Positions 23,634-33,285 are shown, counted from the stretch's first letter. The stretch is DNA of 64,000 nucleotides from Jeotgalibacillus malaysiensis (GCA_000818095.1 CP009416.1:2960501-3024500); one strand, 5' to 3'. The notes: a model not told the origin generated them from the sequence alone. Program-made: numbers and translations.

Positions 23634-25700
23634 ATGACTCTTCCATTACAGGAGCCGGTTCTCGTATTTGGACTGGCTGTGATGATTTTTCTTATTTCAC
23701 CATTTCTGATGAGTAAGCTCCGGATCCCGGGCATTATCGGACCGATTATTGCCGGTGTGATCATCGGACCTAATGGACTCGGTCTGCTCGAACGCGGAGA
23801 GACGATACAGCTGTTGGGTACGGTCGGGCTGTTATTTATTATCTTTATTGCAGGACTGGAGCTTGATATTGACGGTTTTAAAAAATACCGCTCCAGAAGT
23901 ATAAATTTCGGACTGCTATCATTTTTTATTCCTTTATTACTCGGAACTGCACTCGCTTATTACCTTGGCTTTTCTTTCAGCGCAGCCATTTTACTCGGAT
24001 CAATTGTCGGGTCCCATACGCTGCTCGCCTATCCGATCGCTTCAAGGCTTGGCATTGCCAAGAATAAAGCTGTTACGACTGCGATTGGCGGAACATTGCT
24101 GACTGATACATTTGCTATGCTGGTCCTTGCTGCAGTCGTCGGGCTTGCCGGTGGAGATACCAGTGCGGCTTTTTGGTTCCAACTGGTGGTGTCTACGATT
24201 ATATTCGGACTCGTTGTACTCGTTGGAGCGCCCCTTACAGCTAAATGGTTTTTCAGAAATTCAAACAATGACGGCCAGATGGAGTTTAATTTCGTTCTGG
24301 CAGTGATGTTCATTGCAGGTGCACTGGCACTTTTGGCAGGACTTGAACCAATTATCGGTGCTTTCCTCGCCGGCCTTGCACTGAACCGCTATATTTACGA
24401 CCACGGCACTTTAATGAACAGAATCCGATTCACCGGGAATGCACTGTTTATCCCGTTTTTCCTGCTGTCAGTCGGCATGCTGATGGATTTATCCGTACTG
24501 TTTTCAAGCCTGGATGCATGGATTATGCTCGGCGTGGTGCTTGGATCTGTGCTGATTGGTAAATCTATTGCAAGTATGGTGACGAGTAAAATCTATCATT
24601 ATAACAAACTCGAAAACTTCGTAATCATCGGTCTGACAACACCACAGGCTGCTGCTACACTTGCCGCTACACTTGTCGGCTTTGAGATCGGACTCCTTGA
24701 TGTCGCTACTGTCAATGCAGTCATTGTGATGATTCTGCTCACCTGTATCACAGGACCTTATCTCACTGAAAAATTCGGTCGTAAGCTTGCAGAAAGTGAA
24801 ACGTTAGAAGCACCTCAACTGAACGATGAGCGTCCCGAGAGAATTCTCATTCCCGTTGCCAATCCGAAGACGACAGAGACCTTACTCGACTTAAGCTTTG
24901 TCGTCAGGCGGGCAAAAGCTTCAGCGGAACCAATCTATCCGCTCAGTGTCGTACAGCGTGATGTGAAATCCGTTGAAAATGCAGTCGCAAGCGCTGAGAA
25001 AATGCTGACACAGGCAATCGCACATGCTGCAAGCGCTGAGATCCCGGCCAGGTCTCTGATTAAGGTGGACCGGAATGCAGGACGGGGAATTGAACGCGCT
25101 GTTGCAGAAGAACGGATCACAACGATTATAGCCGGCTGGAACGGACAGAAATCCACTAAAACGAAGCTTTTCGGCAGTGTCATTGACAACTTTTTAGATC
25201 ACACGAATGAACGGGCAATGATTGTGAAGCTTGGCCATCCGCTGAATACAACAGACAGGATTATACTGCTCGTTCCAAGTGGTTCTGACCATAAGCCAGG
25301 CTTTACTGATGCACTCAAAATTGTTAAAGGCATGGCTGCACAATTAAATACGCTGCTCGAAGTGCTGGTCATCCGTGATCAGACTGCGCCTTATGAAAAA
25401 ATACTCGCGGGTATAAAGCCTAACGTGACAACAGTGGTCCACAGACTCTCTTCCTGGCAGGAGCTTTATCAAAAGCCTGTTGAGTCGCTTCGTAAAAATG
25501 ATCTCGTGATTGTCATGAGCGCCAGAAAAGGAACCATCGCCTGGCATCCGCAGCTTGAACAGCTTCCTGGACGGCTTGCGGTTGCAAACCCTGAAAGCTT
25601 TATTATTTTCTATCCGAAAGAAACCGGTGAAACTGATGTCCGCGGCGCCCGTGGAACAGAGGTACCGAAAGAAGTACTATTCAGACGCGATTATGATTAA
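23634..25700 (+). CDS. CPA2 (Kef-type) cation/proton antiporter with USP-like tail
   Basis: 688 residues. Residues 1-~385 hold about 12 hydrophobic segments of the Kef/NapA-type exchanger (LRIPGIIGPIIAGVIIGPNGLGLL, FIIFIAGLELDIDGFKKYR, GGTLLTDTFAMLVLA, where the Thr-Asp pair lies at the ion site). Residues ~403-688 are two soluble alpha/beta domains resembling universal stress proteins (ERILIPVANPKTTETLLDL...; RIILLVPSGSDHK...). The tail probably regulates transport. Single gene ending in a bidirectional terminator. A second, CPA1-type antiporter lies 5 kb upstream. Confidence 0.87.
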   Translation: MTLPLQEPVLVFGLAVMIFLISPFLMSKLRIPGIIGPIIAGVIIGPNGLGLLERGETIQLLGTVGLLFIIFIAGLELDIDGFKKYRSRSINFGLLSFFIPLLLGTALAYYLGFSFSAAILLGSIVGSHTLLAYPIASRLGIAKNKAVTTAIGGTLLTDTFAMLVLAAVVGLAGGDTSAAFWFQLVVSTIIFGLVVLVGAPLTAKWFFRNSNNDGQMEFNFVLAVMFIAGALALLAGLEPIIGAFLAGLALNRYIYDHGTLMNRIRFTGNALFIPFFLLSVGMLMDLSVLFSSLDAWIMLGVVLGSVLIGKSIASMVTSKIYHYNKLENFVIIGLTTPQAAATLAATLVGFEIGLLDVATVNAVIVMILLTCITGPYLTEKFGRKLAESETLEAPQLNDERPERILIPVANPKTTETLLDLSFVVRRAKASAEPIYPLSVVQRDVKSVENAVASAEKMLTQAIAHAASAEIPARSLIKVDRNAGRGIERAVAEERITTIIAGWNGQKSTKTKLFGSVIDNFLDHTNERAMIVKLGHPLNTTDRIILLVPSGSDHKPGFTDALKIVKGMAAQLNTLLEVLVIRDQTAPYEKILAGIKPNVTTVVHRLSSWQELYQKPVESLRKNDLVIVMSARKGTIAWHPQLEQLPGRLAVANPESFIIFYPKETGETDVRGARGTEVPKEVLFRRDYD

Positions 25701-25703
25701 GCT

Positions 25704-25735
25704 AAAAACCCCCTCAGCAGCTGAGGGGGTTTTAA
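25704..25735. terminator. Bidirectional terminator, antiporter / MATE
   Basis: AAAACCCCCTCAG, loop CAG, CTGAGGGGGTTTT: a perfect GC-rich stem with A/T tracts on both sides, between convergent genes. Confidence 0.93.
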
Positions 25736-25736
25736 A

Positions 25737-27116
25737 TTAACTGTGTGCTTCTGCCTGCCTCAGTTTTGGTGCAGGTGTCTTTTGAAATAGGCTTCTGCGG
25801 TCTCTCCACACAAAGAACAGCGACAGCAGGAAAGCCAGTCCATCAGCAATCGGGAACGCCAGCCAGACACCCGTTAAACCAAGGAAGCCTGGTAAAATTA
25901 ATACAAGCGGGATGAGGAAAATGAGCTGTCTTGCCATCGATAGGATAAATGAAATTTTTGCTTTTCCAAGCGCCTGATACAACCCGCCTGTGACCATCTG
26001 GAATCCAATAATCGGTACGACCAGGAAGATAAAGCGCATCGCTTCCTCTCCACCTGCAATGACTGCAGGATCCGTTGAAAAGACGGACATCATCGCTCCC
26101 GGGAACAGCATCGTCACTGCCCACACTCCAATTGCCATTACAGTTGAGGTTCCAATTCCGAGCTTAAGTGTTTCACTTACACGATGGTGCAGCTTCGCAC
26201 CGAAATTATACCCAATGATTGGCTGCATTCCCTGAACGATTCCAAACATCGGCATAATCGCAAACATCATGATCCGGTTAATAATCCCAAAAATCGCAAC
26301 TGCAGATTCACCGCCGTAAATGACAAGCATCCAGTTCACAGCAATAAACATCAGACTTCCTGCAGTCTGCCGTACAAATGTAGCAGAGCCGATCTGCGTG
26401 ATTTCGCGTACGACACGCCAATCAGGCAGCAGACCGATCCATTTGAATTCAAGCGAACTTTTTCCGGCACGGAAATATAAGAATAACCAGATCGCACCAA
26501 CAGCCTGAGAAATCACTGTCGCAATCGCCGCTCCAGCCATACCCATATCGAGTGTGAAAATAAAGATCGGGTCAAGGATAATATTCAAGCCTGCTGAGAT
26601 CACCATCGTCAGCATCGCCATCTTCGCATTCCCTTCAGAACGCACGACGTTATTCATCGACATTGCAAATGCCTGGAAGATTGCGCCGTACAAAATAATC
26701 GACAGGTACTCTGCTGCATAAGGAAGGATCTCTTCAGTCGCACCGAATGTCACCAGAATCGGCTCTAAAAATACGAGCGCCGCAACAACCATCAGAACGC
26801 TCAGGAACCCGACAAGCCAGATTACATTTCCGAAAATTTTATTCGCTTCATCTAGTCTGTTCTCACCGAGGCGTCTCGAAATAATGGACGCACCACCAAT
26901 CCCGATCGCTGCAGCAAATGCTGTAATAATCAATTGAAGCGGAAATGCGATTGATAGCGCCGCAACCCCGACTGTACCGATTCCTCGTGCAATAAAGAAT
27001 GTATCTGCAATATTATAAAACGCCATCACAAACATTCCGATAAATGCCGGAACAGAAAACCGTACCATTAATGATGGAATTTTTTCAGTTCCAAGTCTTT
27101 CACTCTGCTGCTTCAT
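25737..27116 (-). CDS. MATE efflux transporter (MepA-like)
   Basis: 459 residues with 12 hydrophobic segments and two homologous halves (GIGTVGVAALSIAFPLQLI; FGIVQGMQPIIGYNFGAK). It opens SERLGTEKIPSLMVRFSVPAFIGMFVMAFYN, as MepA-type MATE exporters do. It exports cationic drugs or metabolites in exchange for Na+ or H+. It overlaps the upstream marR gene by 17 bp, the same arrangement as mepR-mepA, so it is probably controlled by that regulator. Confidence 0.9.
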   Translation of the reverse strand: MKQQSERLGTEKIPSLMVRFSVPAFIGMFVMAFYNIADTFFIARGIGTVGVAALSIAFPLQLIITAFAAAIGIGGASIISRRLGENRLDEANKIFGNVIWLVGFLSVLMVVAALVFLEPILVTFGATEEILPYAAEYLSIILYGAIFQAFAMSMNNVVRSEGNAKMAMLTMVISAGLNIILDPIFIFTLDMGMAGAAIATVISQAVGAIWLFLYFRAGKSSLEFKWIGLLPDWRVVREITQIGSATFVRQTAGSLMFIAVNWMLVIYGGESAVAIFGIINRIMMFAIMPMFGIVQGMQPIIGYNFGAKLHHRVSETLKLGIGTSTVMAIGVWAVTMLFPGAMMSVFSTDPAVIAGGEEAMRFIFLVVPIIGFQMVTGGLYQALGKAKISFILSMARQLIFLIPLVLILPGFLGLTGVWLAFPIADGLAFLLSLFFVWRDRRSLFQKTPAPKLRQAEAHS

Positions 27117-27567
27117 CCCGTGTCACCTCTTCCCTTCCTTCGACTTCACGGACTGCATTGCCGGCCATCCGCTTCAGCAGTTCAATTGCCTGCTTCTGCT
27201 CTTCATCTGTAAAGCCTGCTGTTAATGTTTCAGTCCAGTACGTCATTTCCTTTTTCACAAATGATTCGATATCCTTTGCTTTTTCAGTCAGATAAATATA
27301 ATTCGATCTTCTATCAGATTCATGCGGCTGCCTTTTCACGTAGCCTTCTGTCTCAAGCTTACGGACAGCACGTGCCACAGTCGCCTTATCAATATTTAAT
27401 TCATTCGCCATATACTCCTGCGTCAGCCCATCCTGTTCAAAAAGCATCATTAAAAATTTTATCTGCCCCTGCCCGATTCCGTATTCAGCAAAGGTCTTAC
27501 TTAAAAATATATAGCTATACCGGTGCACCGTTGACAGCCAGCGCCCGGCAGTATGTGCGTGTTTCAT
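27100..27567 (-). CDS. MarR-family regulator of the MATE gene
   Basis: About 155 residues with the winged-helix MarR core: GIGQGQIKFLMMLFEQDGLTQEYMANEL, recognition helix DKATVARAVRKLE, wing VKRQPHESDRRSNYIYLTEKA. It forms the first gene of an operon with the MATE exporter. A palindrome overlapping its own -35 box suggests autorepression released by a drug-like ligand. ATG 27567 (AAGAG nine bases upstream) is preferred over 27576, which abuts the site. Confidence 0.88.
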   Translation of the reverse strand: MKHAHTAGRWLSTVHRYSYIFLSKTFAEYGIGQGQIKFLMMLFEQDGLTQEYMANELNIDKATVARAVRKLETEGYVKRQPHESDRRSNYIYLTEKAKDIESFVKKEMTYWTETLTAGFTDEEQKQAIELLKRMAGNAVREVEGREEVTRDEAAE

Positions 27568-27600
27568 CAATATCATCTCTTTTCTATTTCACTGCTGATT

Positions 27601-27631
27601 AGTATAAACCTATTTAGTTGCATACGCAACT
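27601..27631 (-). promoter_or_regulatory. marR-MATE promoter and operator
   Basis: Minus strand: TTGCGT (27624-27629), 17-bp spacer, TATACT (27601-27606). The palindrome AGTTGC-ATAC-GCAACT (27616-27631), a common MarR-family site shape, overlaps the -35 box. Confidence 0.75.
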
Positions 27632-27715
27632 TTACAGCTTCCGAAGGTTTTTATGGTGGCAGGAATAGGTTACATCCATTATGATGTAGGAAGACTTTGA
27701 TTTTGGAGGACGAAC

Positions 27716-29272
27716 ATGAGTGTACTAACTGTAAGTAAGCTGTCCCATTCGTTTGGCGACCGCACGCTTTTTAAAGACGTTTCTTTCCGGTTATTAGCCG
27801 GTGAACATATTGGACTTGTCGGTGCAAATGGCGTTGGTAAATCAACGCTGATGAATATATTAACGGGTGAACTTATTCACGATGAAGGAAAAGTGGACTG
27901 GCTGCCCGGCACGCATTACGGTTACCTCGATCAGCATACACAGCTGACACCGGGCCGTACGATGCGCGAAACACTTGGTGATGCCTACCTTCCTCTATTT
28001 AAAAAGGAAGAAGAGTTAAATGAAATCACAGGTAAAATGGCAGATGCCACACCTGAAGAACTCGAAACACTTTTAGAGGAAATGGCTGAGATCCAGGATG
28101 CGCTGGATGCAGGTGACTTCTACACGCTTGATATTAAAATTGAGGAAGTCGCACGTGGACTCGGGCTTGATGCAATCGGGCTTGACCGGGACGTGTCTGC
28201 ACTGAGCGGCGGTCAGCGTACAAAGGTGCTACTGGCAAAGCTGTTACTTGAAAAGCCAAAAGTATTACTGCTGGATGAGCCGACCAACTACCTTGATGTC
28301 GAGCATATCCGCTGGCTGTCAATGTATCTGAAGGATTATCCGCATGCATTCCTGCTGATCTCTCACGATACAAACTTTATGAATGACACAGTGGACATTA
28401 TCCTGCACCTTGAGTTTGCCCGTATGAACCGCTATACGGCAAGCTATGATAAATTTATTGAGCTTGCTGAGCTGCATAAAAATCAGCACCTGCAGGCGTA
28501 TGAAAAGCAACAGGAGTTCATTAAAAAGCAGGAAGACTTTATTGCAAAAAATAAAGCGCGTTATTCAACAACCGGCCGTGCAAAAAGCCGTCAGAAGCAG
28601 CTGGACAGAATCGAGCGGATCGACCGTCCGGAAACAGCTGCAAAACCGACATTTGAATTCAAGGAATCCCGCGGCAGCAGCCGATATGTCATTGAAGCTG
28701 AGGACCTTGAAATTGGTTATGTCGAGCCACTTTTGCCGAAGATGACGCTTGAAATTGAGCGCGGTGAGAAAATCGCTGTTGTCGGCTGTAATGGTGTTGG
28801 TAAATCAACGCTTTTAAAAACGATTATGGGTAAACTTGATCCTTTAGGCGGAAAAGTGATTCATGGTGATTTCCTGTACCCTTCTTATTTCGAACAGGAA
28901 ATGAAGCCAAAAGCGATTACGCCGATTGAGGATGTATGGAGCGAGTTCCCTGGCATGGACCAGCATCAGGTGCGCGCGGCGCTTGCACGATGCGGACTGA
29001 AGAATGAGCATATTTCACGCCAGATGAATCAGCTGTCAGGTGGTGAGCAGGCGAAGGTTCGTCTGTGTAAGCTGATGATGCATGAGAGTAACTGGCTGCT
29101 GTTTGATGAGCCGACGAATCATTTAGATGTGACGGCGAAGGAAGAGCTGAAGCGTGCGTTGAAGGCTTATAATGGAACGATTGTGCTTGTGTGCCACGAG
29201 CCTGATTTTTATGAGGATTGGGCGACGCGTACGTGGAATGTTGAGGAGTGGAGTGAGAAGGTAAACGCATAG
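27716..29272 (+). CDS. yfmM: ABC-F protein YfmM
   Basis: 518 residues, two ABC domains in one chain and no membrane segment, which defines ABC-F ribosome-associated ATPases. Walker A: GANGVGKST and GCNGVGKST. Signatures: LSGGQRTKV and LSGGEQAKV. Walker B: LLLDEPTNYLD and LLFDEPTNHLD. The linker (about 245-315) is Lys/Arg-rich. Length and sequence match B. subtilis YfmM. ABC-F proteins rescue or modulate stalled ribosomes; resistance is not implied. Ribosome binding site TTGGAGGACG before the ATG. Confidence 0.88.
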   Translation: MSVLTVSKLSHSFGDRTLFKDVSFRLLAGEHIGLVGANGVGKSTLMNILTGELIHDEGKVDWLPGTHYGYLDQHTQLTPGRTMRETLGDAYLPLFKKEEELNEITGKMADATPEELETLLEEMAEIQDALDAGDFYTLDIKIEEVARGLGLDAIGLDRDVSALSGGQRTKVLLAKLLLEKPKVLLLDEPTNYLDVEHIRWLSMYLKDYPHAFLLISHDTNFMNDTVDIILHLEFARMNRYTASYDKFIELAELHKNQHLQAYEKQQEFIKKQEDFIAKNKARYSTTGRAKSRQKQLDRIERIDRPETAAKPTFEFKESRGSSRYVIEAEDLEIGYVEPLLPKMTLEIERGEKIAVVGCNGVGKSTLLKTIMGKLDPLGGKVIHGDFLYPSYFEQEMKPKAITPIEDVWSEFPGMDQHQVRAALARCGLKNEHISRQMNQLSGGEQAKVRLCKLMMHESNWLLFDEPTNHLDVTAKEELKRALKAYNGTIVLVCHEPDFYEDWATRTWNVEEWSEKVNA

Positions 29273-29286
29273 TTTACTCTTCAAAA

Positions 29287-29417
29287 ACCGCTGGGGATTT
29301 CCGGGCAGGACTGCGCTTTCCGTGGCCGGGCGGTGAGCCAGCAGACTTCGCCATGCTTTGTCTCACCTGTCCCTTCCTGCCACAGGAGTCTCCGTACTGA
29401 CCTCCAATCACCAGCTG
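29287..29417 (-). repeat. Family R element, copy 5
   Basis: Minus-strand copy. The 5' end CAGCTGGTGATTGG pairs with the 3' end AATCCCCAGCGG apart from one mismatch. It lies between the convergent yfmM and proC genes, so unlike most copies it is not in a gene leader. Confidence 0.83.
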
Positions 29418-29501
29418 GATGGTAGGAATCAAGCTTCTCTTTCTTCTAATTTAGAGAGTAAAAACCAGATTGTTATGTGAGTTTATATGTAGTTTTGACA
29501 C

Positions 29502-29537
29502 AAAAATAAGCAGCGCCGCGGCGCTGCTTATTTTTTA
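29502..29537 (-). terminator. Terminator after proC
   Basis: AAAAATAAGCAGCGC / GCGCTGCTTATTTTT, near-perfect symmetric stem, so it can act in both directions. Confidence 0.9.
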
Positions 29538-30337
29538 TTGCCTAGTTCTTTTACGGTTGTGGTGCAGCTTTCCATGGCTTCTAGGATTGCGCCTCTAAAG
29601 CGGTGCTTTTCAAGGGCTTCTGTTGCTGCAATGGTCGCGCCGCCGGGGGATGTCACCTGGTCTTTTAGTTCACCCGGATGCTTACCGGTATCCAGGACCA
29701 TTTTCGCTGCGCCGAGTACTGCCTGGGCTGCGAGTCTGTAGGCCTGGTCACGCTTTAGCCCCTGACGGACGCCGCCGTCTGCCATGGCTTCGATCATCAT
29801 GTAGACGTAGGCCGGTGATGAACCGCTGATTGCAGGGATGCTGTCCATCAGATCCTCTGAAATTACTTCTGTTTTGCCGAATGAACGGAACAATTTAAGC
29901 ACTGTCTCAAGCTCTTCTTCAGTGACTTCATCATTCACGCTGATTGCTGACATCCCTTCTCCTGCAAGTGAAGGTGTATTTGGCATTGTTCTGATGACCT
30001 TCAGCTTTTTGCCGGCAAATGCAGAGATATCAGCGGTCGTCAGTCCTGCTGCGATTGTGATGATCACTGTATCTGCTGACAAATGTGAGTTGATTTCTTC
30101 TAGGATCTGCTTATGAAGTCCAGGAACAATGCCGAGAAATAAAAGATCTGCTTCTTTGGCTACTTTTGCGTTATCCCCGGTTACCTCAATCCCAAATTGG
30201 TCTGATACTTTTACTCTTGTGTCTTTTGTTGTTGCGCTTGCAATAATGGATGAGGCTTTCACTGTTTTAGAGCGGATCATGCCGCCGATCATTGCCTGAG
30301 CCATTTTCCCGCAACCGATAAATCCGATTTGTGTCAT
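29528..30337 (-). CDS. proC: Pyrroline-5-carboxylate reductase
   Basis: 269 residues. N-terminal Rossmann motif IGFIGCGKMAQAMIGG, conserved VIRTMPNTPSLAGEGMSAI, and the C-terminal PROSITE-type region PAISGSSPAYVYMMIEAMADGGVRQGL followed by SPGGATIAATEALE. It reduces pyrroline-5-carboxylate to proline with NAD(P)H, the last step of proline synthesis. It is preceded by a 35-codon ORF whose stop codon overlaps the proC Shine-Dalgarno sequence (TAGGAGG), suggesting coupled translation. Confidence 0.95.
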   Translation of the reverse strand: MTQIGFIGCGKMAQAMIGGMIRSKTVKASSIIASATTKDTRVKVSDQFGIEVTGDNAKVAKEADLLFLGIVPGLHKQILEEINSHLSADTVIITIAAGLTTADISAFAGKKLKVIRTMPNTPSLAGEGMSAISVNDEVTEEELETVLKLFRSFGKTEVISEDLMDSIPAISGSSPAYVYMMIEAMADGGVRQGLKRDQAYRLAAQAVLGAAKMVLDTGKHPGELKDQVTSPGGATIAATEALEKHRFRGAILEAMESCTTTVKELGNKK

Positions 30338-30346
30338 GTAGTCCTC

Positions 30347-30454
30347 CTACTTTTTTGCTCTTGAGCTGATATATAAAATGCCTGCCGTAACGACTGCAAT
30401 TGTAACAACTGTTAAGATCAGCGATGTGCTGAATAACGGGAATCCTTCCATCAT
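30347..30454 (-). CDS. Small single-pass membrane peptide upstream of proC
   Basis: 35 codons: MMEGFPLFSTSLILTVVTIA, then VVTAGILYISSRAKK. It is one ~22-residue hydrophobic helix with a short positively charged cytoplasmic tail. GGGAG precedes the ATG. Its stop overlaps the proC ribosome binding site. I do not recognise it. It could be a leader peptide or a membrane microprotein; synteny would tell. Confidence 0.5.
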   Translation of the reverse strand: MMEGFPLFSTSLILTVVTIAVVTAGILYISSRAKK

Positions 30455-30582
30455 CCATCTCCCTTTCATGCCGGTTTTGTTTACTATCTCATATTTTCCC
30501 GGAAAGCTCTATCTAAAACGCTGTCATGTTTCTTAAGGGCATAAAGAGGGGTCTATGATACACACGGTGCGGGCGGATCTGA

Positions 30583-30700
30583 ACATCTTTTGGACGGATT
30601 GGTACAAGTTCAGCTGCGAAGGTACATCTTCCCTGGTGTATCGCAATATTCCAGCAGCGAATTGATACAATTCCGGCAAAAACCACAACATTTCCCCCTC
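30583..30700 (+). repeat. Family B array 2
   Basis: Units at about 30583, 30604, 30624, 30645, 30667 and 30688 (steps 20-22 bp, six units). The third carries CCCTGGTGTATCGC, the conserved special core. It lies in the divergent gap between proC and arsR. Confidence 0.75.
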
Positions 30701-30744
30701 TGCCCTTGTCATATAAAATTTACAATTAAATTAAGATAAACATA

Positions 30745-30773
30745 TTGCGTATATAAGCATATGCCTATATACT
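30745..30773 (+). promoter_or_regulatory. ars operon promoter and ArsR operator
   Basis: TTGCGT (30745-30750), 17 bp, TATACT (30768-30773). A 24-bp near-perfect palindrome covers 30749-30772 with the centre GCATATGC, filling the spacer and -10 box, where ArsR would exclude RNA polymerase. Confidence 0.78.
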
Positions 30774-30806
30774 AATCAGCGGATGAATTAAATGGAGGTG
30801 TGAGCC

Positions 30807-31154
30807 ATGCTCGCAAAGGAAGCCATTTCAATTGAAAAAGCTTCAGCCGCTTTAAAGCTGATGGGTGATAAAACGCGTTTGACAATGCTGCGTATTCTCG
30901 CAGATCATGACTGCTGCGTATGTGAATTCGTCGAAATTTTTCAGATGAGTCAGCCTTCTGTCAGCCAGCATGTCCGGAAAATGAAGGACATTGGCATGAT
31001 CAAGGAGCAGCGAAAAGGACAATGGATTGTGTATTCGCTGAATGATTCCTTTGAGGGCTACGACATGATCCGAAGCATCTTAGAACAGCTGCCTGCGCAG
31101 GATCACCATCTCAAACAGCTGATAGAGCAGGGAAAACGTGTTTCCTGTAACTAA
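30807..31154 (+). CDS. arsR: ArsR-family metalloregulator
   Basis: 115 residues, winged helix (DKTRLTMLRILADHDCCVCEF, MSQPSVSQHVRKMKDIGMI). The Cys-Val-Cys pair at the start of the DNA-binding helix is the classical As(III) site. It is followed 19 bp later by arsB and represses from the palindrome overlapping its promoter. As(III) binding should release it (family knowledge). Confidence 0.9.
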   Translation: MLAKEAISIEKASAALKLMGDKTRLTMLRILADHDCCVCEFVEIFQMSQPSVSQHVRKMKDIGMIKEQRKGQWIVYSLNDSFEGYDMIRSILEQLPAQDHHLKQLIEQGKRVSCN

Positions 31155-31172
31155 ACTTAAAGGAGTCTCGTC

Positions 31173-32468
31173 ATGGATGTTTTTTTAGCAATACTGATTT
31201 TTCTTATTACATTAACACTTGTCATCTGGCAGCCTAAAGGTCTTGGCATTGGCTACTCTGCCATGGGTGGTGCAGTCATTGCACTGATACTTGGCGTTGT
31301 GTCCATGCAGGATGTTGCTGATGTGACAGCGATCGTGTGGAATGCCACACTGACATTTGTTGCACTCATCATTATTTCATTAATTCTAGATGAGATTGGA
31401 TTTTTTGAATGGTCTGCACTGCATATGGCGCGCTTTGCTAAAGGCAGCGGGATCAGAATGTTTATCTACGTCACATTACTCGGAGCGCTTGTTGCTGCAT
31501 TTTTCGCAAATGACGGCGCTGCACTGATTTTAACGCCAATTGTACTCGCAATGGTGCGAAACCTGAACTTTAAAGAAGCGATGATTTTACCATTCATTAT
31601 GGCCAGCGGTTTCATTGCTGATACAGCTTCCCTTCCGCTGATTGTCAGTAACCTGGTGAACATAGTATCTGCCGACGTATTTGGCATTGGCTTTGCAGAA
31701 TACGCAAGCCGGATGATCATTCCAAACTTTTTTAGTATCGGGGCAAGTATTTTAGTGCTCTGGCTGTTTTTCCGCAAAAGCATTCCGGAAAATTATGATT
31801 TATCGCAGCTTCGGAAACCTCAGGAAGCACTCAAGGACCCGAAAATGTTCCGACTGTCATGGGGCGTACTCGCAATTCTGTTAGTTGGTTACTTTACAAG
31901 TGAATTTGCTGAAATTCCGGTATCAATCATTGCCGGTATAATCGCGATCATCTTCCTGCTGATTGCAAGAAGAAGTCCTGCTGTCAACACGGCAACTGTC
32001 GTGAAAGATGCACCATGGGCGATTGTATTTTTCTCAATCGGTATGTATGTCGTCGTTTACGGTCTCCGAAACGTCGGTCTGACGAGCCTGCTCGCTGACG
32101 TACTTGATGCAACAGCTGATCACGGTCTGCTTGCGGCAACGATGGGTATGGGATTCATCGCTGCATTCCTGTCTTCGATTATGAATAACATGCCAACCGT
32201 GATGATCGATGCACTCGCAATACAGGAAACAGCAACAACCGGCGCCGTACGTGAAGCATTAATTTATGCAAACGTGATCGGTTCTGACCTTGGTCCGAAA
32301 ATCACACCAATCGGCTCACTCGCTACGCTATTATGGCTGCATGTACTGAGCAAAAAAGGCTTCAATATCAGCTGGGGCTACTATTTTAAAGTAGGAATTA
32401 TCCTGACAATTCCTACACTGTTTATTACACTGTTCGGATTGTATCTGTGGCTGCTGATTATTTTGTAA
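31173..32468 (+). CDS. arsB: Arsenite efflux permease ArsB
   Basis: 431 residues with about 11-12 hydrophobic segments of the ArsB/NhaD ion transporter fold. Motifs include [41 protein letters not shown] and [17 protein letters not shown]. It exports As(OH)3 driven by the proton motive force; no arsA is present. It starts after AAAGGAGTCTCGTC and sits in one operon with arsR. Two family R copies separate it from arsC. Confidence 0.93.
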   Translation: MDVFLAILIFLITLTLVIWQPKGLGIGYSAMGGAVIALILGVVSMQDVADVTAIVWNATLTFVALIIISLILDEIGFFEWSALHMARFAKGSGIRMFIYVTLLGALVAAFFANDGAALILTPIVLAMVRNLNFKEAMILPFIMASGFIADTASLPLIVSNLVNIVSADVFGIGFAEYASRMIIPNFFSIGASILVLWLFFRKSIPENYDLSQLRKPQEALKDPKMFRLSWGVLAILLVGYFTSEFAEIPVSIIAGIIAIIFLLIARRSPAVNTATVVKDAPWAIVFFSIGMYVVVYGLRNVGLTSLLADVLDATADHGLLAATMGMGFIAAFLSSIMNNMPTVMIDALAIQETATTGAVREALIYANVIGSDLGPKITPIGSLATLLWLHVLSKKGFNISWGYYFKVGIILTIPTLFITLFGLYLWLLIIL

Positions 32469-32487
32469 GTATATATTCCTTTAATAA

Positions 32488-32617
32488 CGCTGCCCCTCTC
32501 CGTGGAGGACTGCGCTTTCCTGCCCCCGGGCGCTGAGCCCGCAGGCTTCGCCATGCTTGGTCTCACCTGTCCCTTCCTGGGGCGGGAGTCTCCGTCCTCC
32601 ACTACGAGGGGCAGCTG
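32488..32617 (-). repeat. Family R element, copy 6
   Basis: Read on the minus strand it begins CAGCTGCCCCTC and ends GAGGGGCAGCG, with inner GTGGAGGACGGAGACTCC against GTCCTCCAC. It is immediately downstream of arsB, pointing back at it. Confidence 0.87.
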
Positions 32618-32704
32618 AGTAATACTTTTTTACTCAGGAGCTTTAAATTAAATAGAGTCGTGACTTTGTACAACCCTTTATATCAAACTAATGAAGCAAC
32701 ACCT

Positions 32705-32829
32705 AGCTGAGTGTTGGAGTGGAGGGCGAAGACTCCTGTGGTATAGAAGCGACAGGTGAGACCCCACAGGCGAAGCCTGACCCACCGCGCGGCCGCGGAA
32801 ATCGAAGCCCTCCACTGAAACACTCAGCG
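32705..32829 (+). repeat. Family R element, copy 7
   Basis: Begins GCTGAGTGTTGGAGTGGAGG and ends CCTCCACTGAAACACTCAGC, core GGTGAGACCCCAC. It ends 35 bp before the arsC start in the same orientation. It faces copy 6 over an 88-bp gap. Confidence 0.87.
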
Positions 32830-32865
32830 GTTCTTAAACCAAACTAATTTCAAGGAGTGTTTCTC

Positions 32866-33285
32866 ATGTCTAAAAAAACATTATATTTCCTATGCACAGG
32901 TAACTCTTGCAGAAGTCAGATGGCTGAAGGCTGGGGCAAGCAATATTTAAGCGACGAGTGGAATGTACTGAGTGCAGGTCTTGAAGCACACGGACTCAAT
33001 CCAAATGCAGTAAAAGCAATGAACGAAGCAGGTATCGATATTTCAAATCAAACGTCCGACACAATTGATCCTGACATTCTGAATAACGCTGATCTAGTCG
33101 TAACACTATGCGGACATGCTGCAGACCACTGCCCTGTTACACCACCGCACGTAAAGCGCGAGCACTGGGGCTTTGATGACCCGGCAAAAGCGGAAGGCAC
33201 TGACGAAGAAAAATGGGCGTTCTTCCAGCGCGTTCGTGATGAGATTGGGTCAAGAATTAAAGAGTTTGCTGAAACAGGCAAATAA
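32866..33285 (+). CDS. arsC: Arsenate reductase (thioredoxin type)
   Basis: 139 residues, low-molecular-weight phosphatase fold. P-loop catalytic motif [14 protein letters not shown] at the N-terminus, then the paired redox cysteines in [15 protein letters not shown], as in B. subtilis ArsC. It reduces arsenate to arsenite with thioredoxin; ArsB then exports the product. ATG 32866 has AAGGAG eight bases upstream. Whether it shares the arsRB transcript or has its own promoter after the repeat pair is unclear. Confidence 0.93.
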   Translation: MSKKTLYFLCTGNSCRSQMAEGWGKQYLSDEWNVLSAGLEAHGLNPNAVKAMNEAGIDISNQTSDTIDPDILNNADLVVTLCGHAADHCPVTPPHVKREHWGFDDPAKAEGTDEEKWAFFQRVRDEIGSRIKEFAETGK

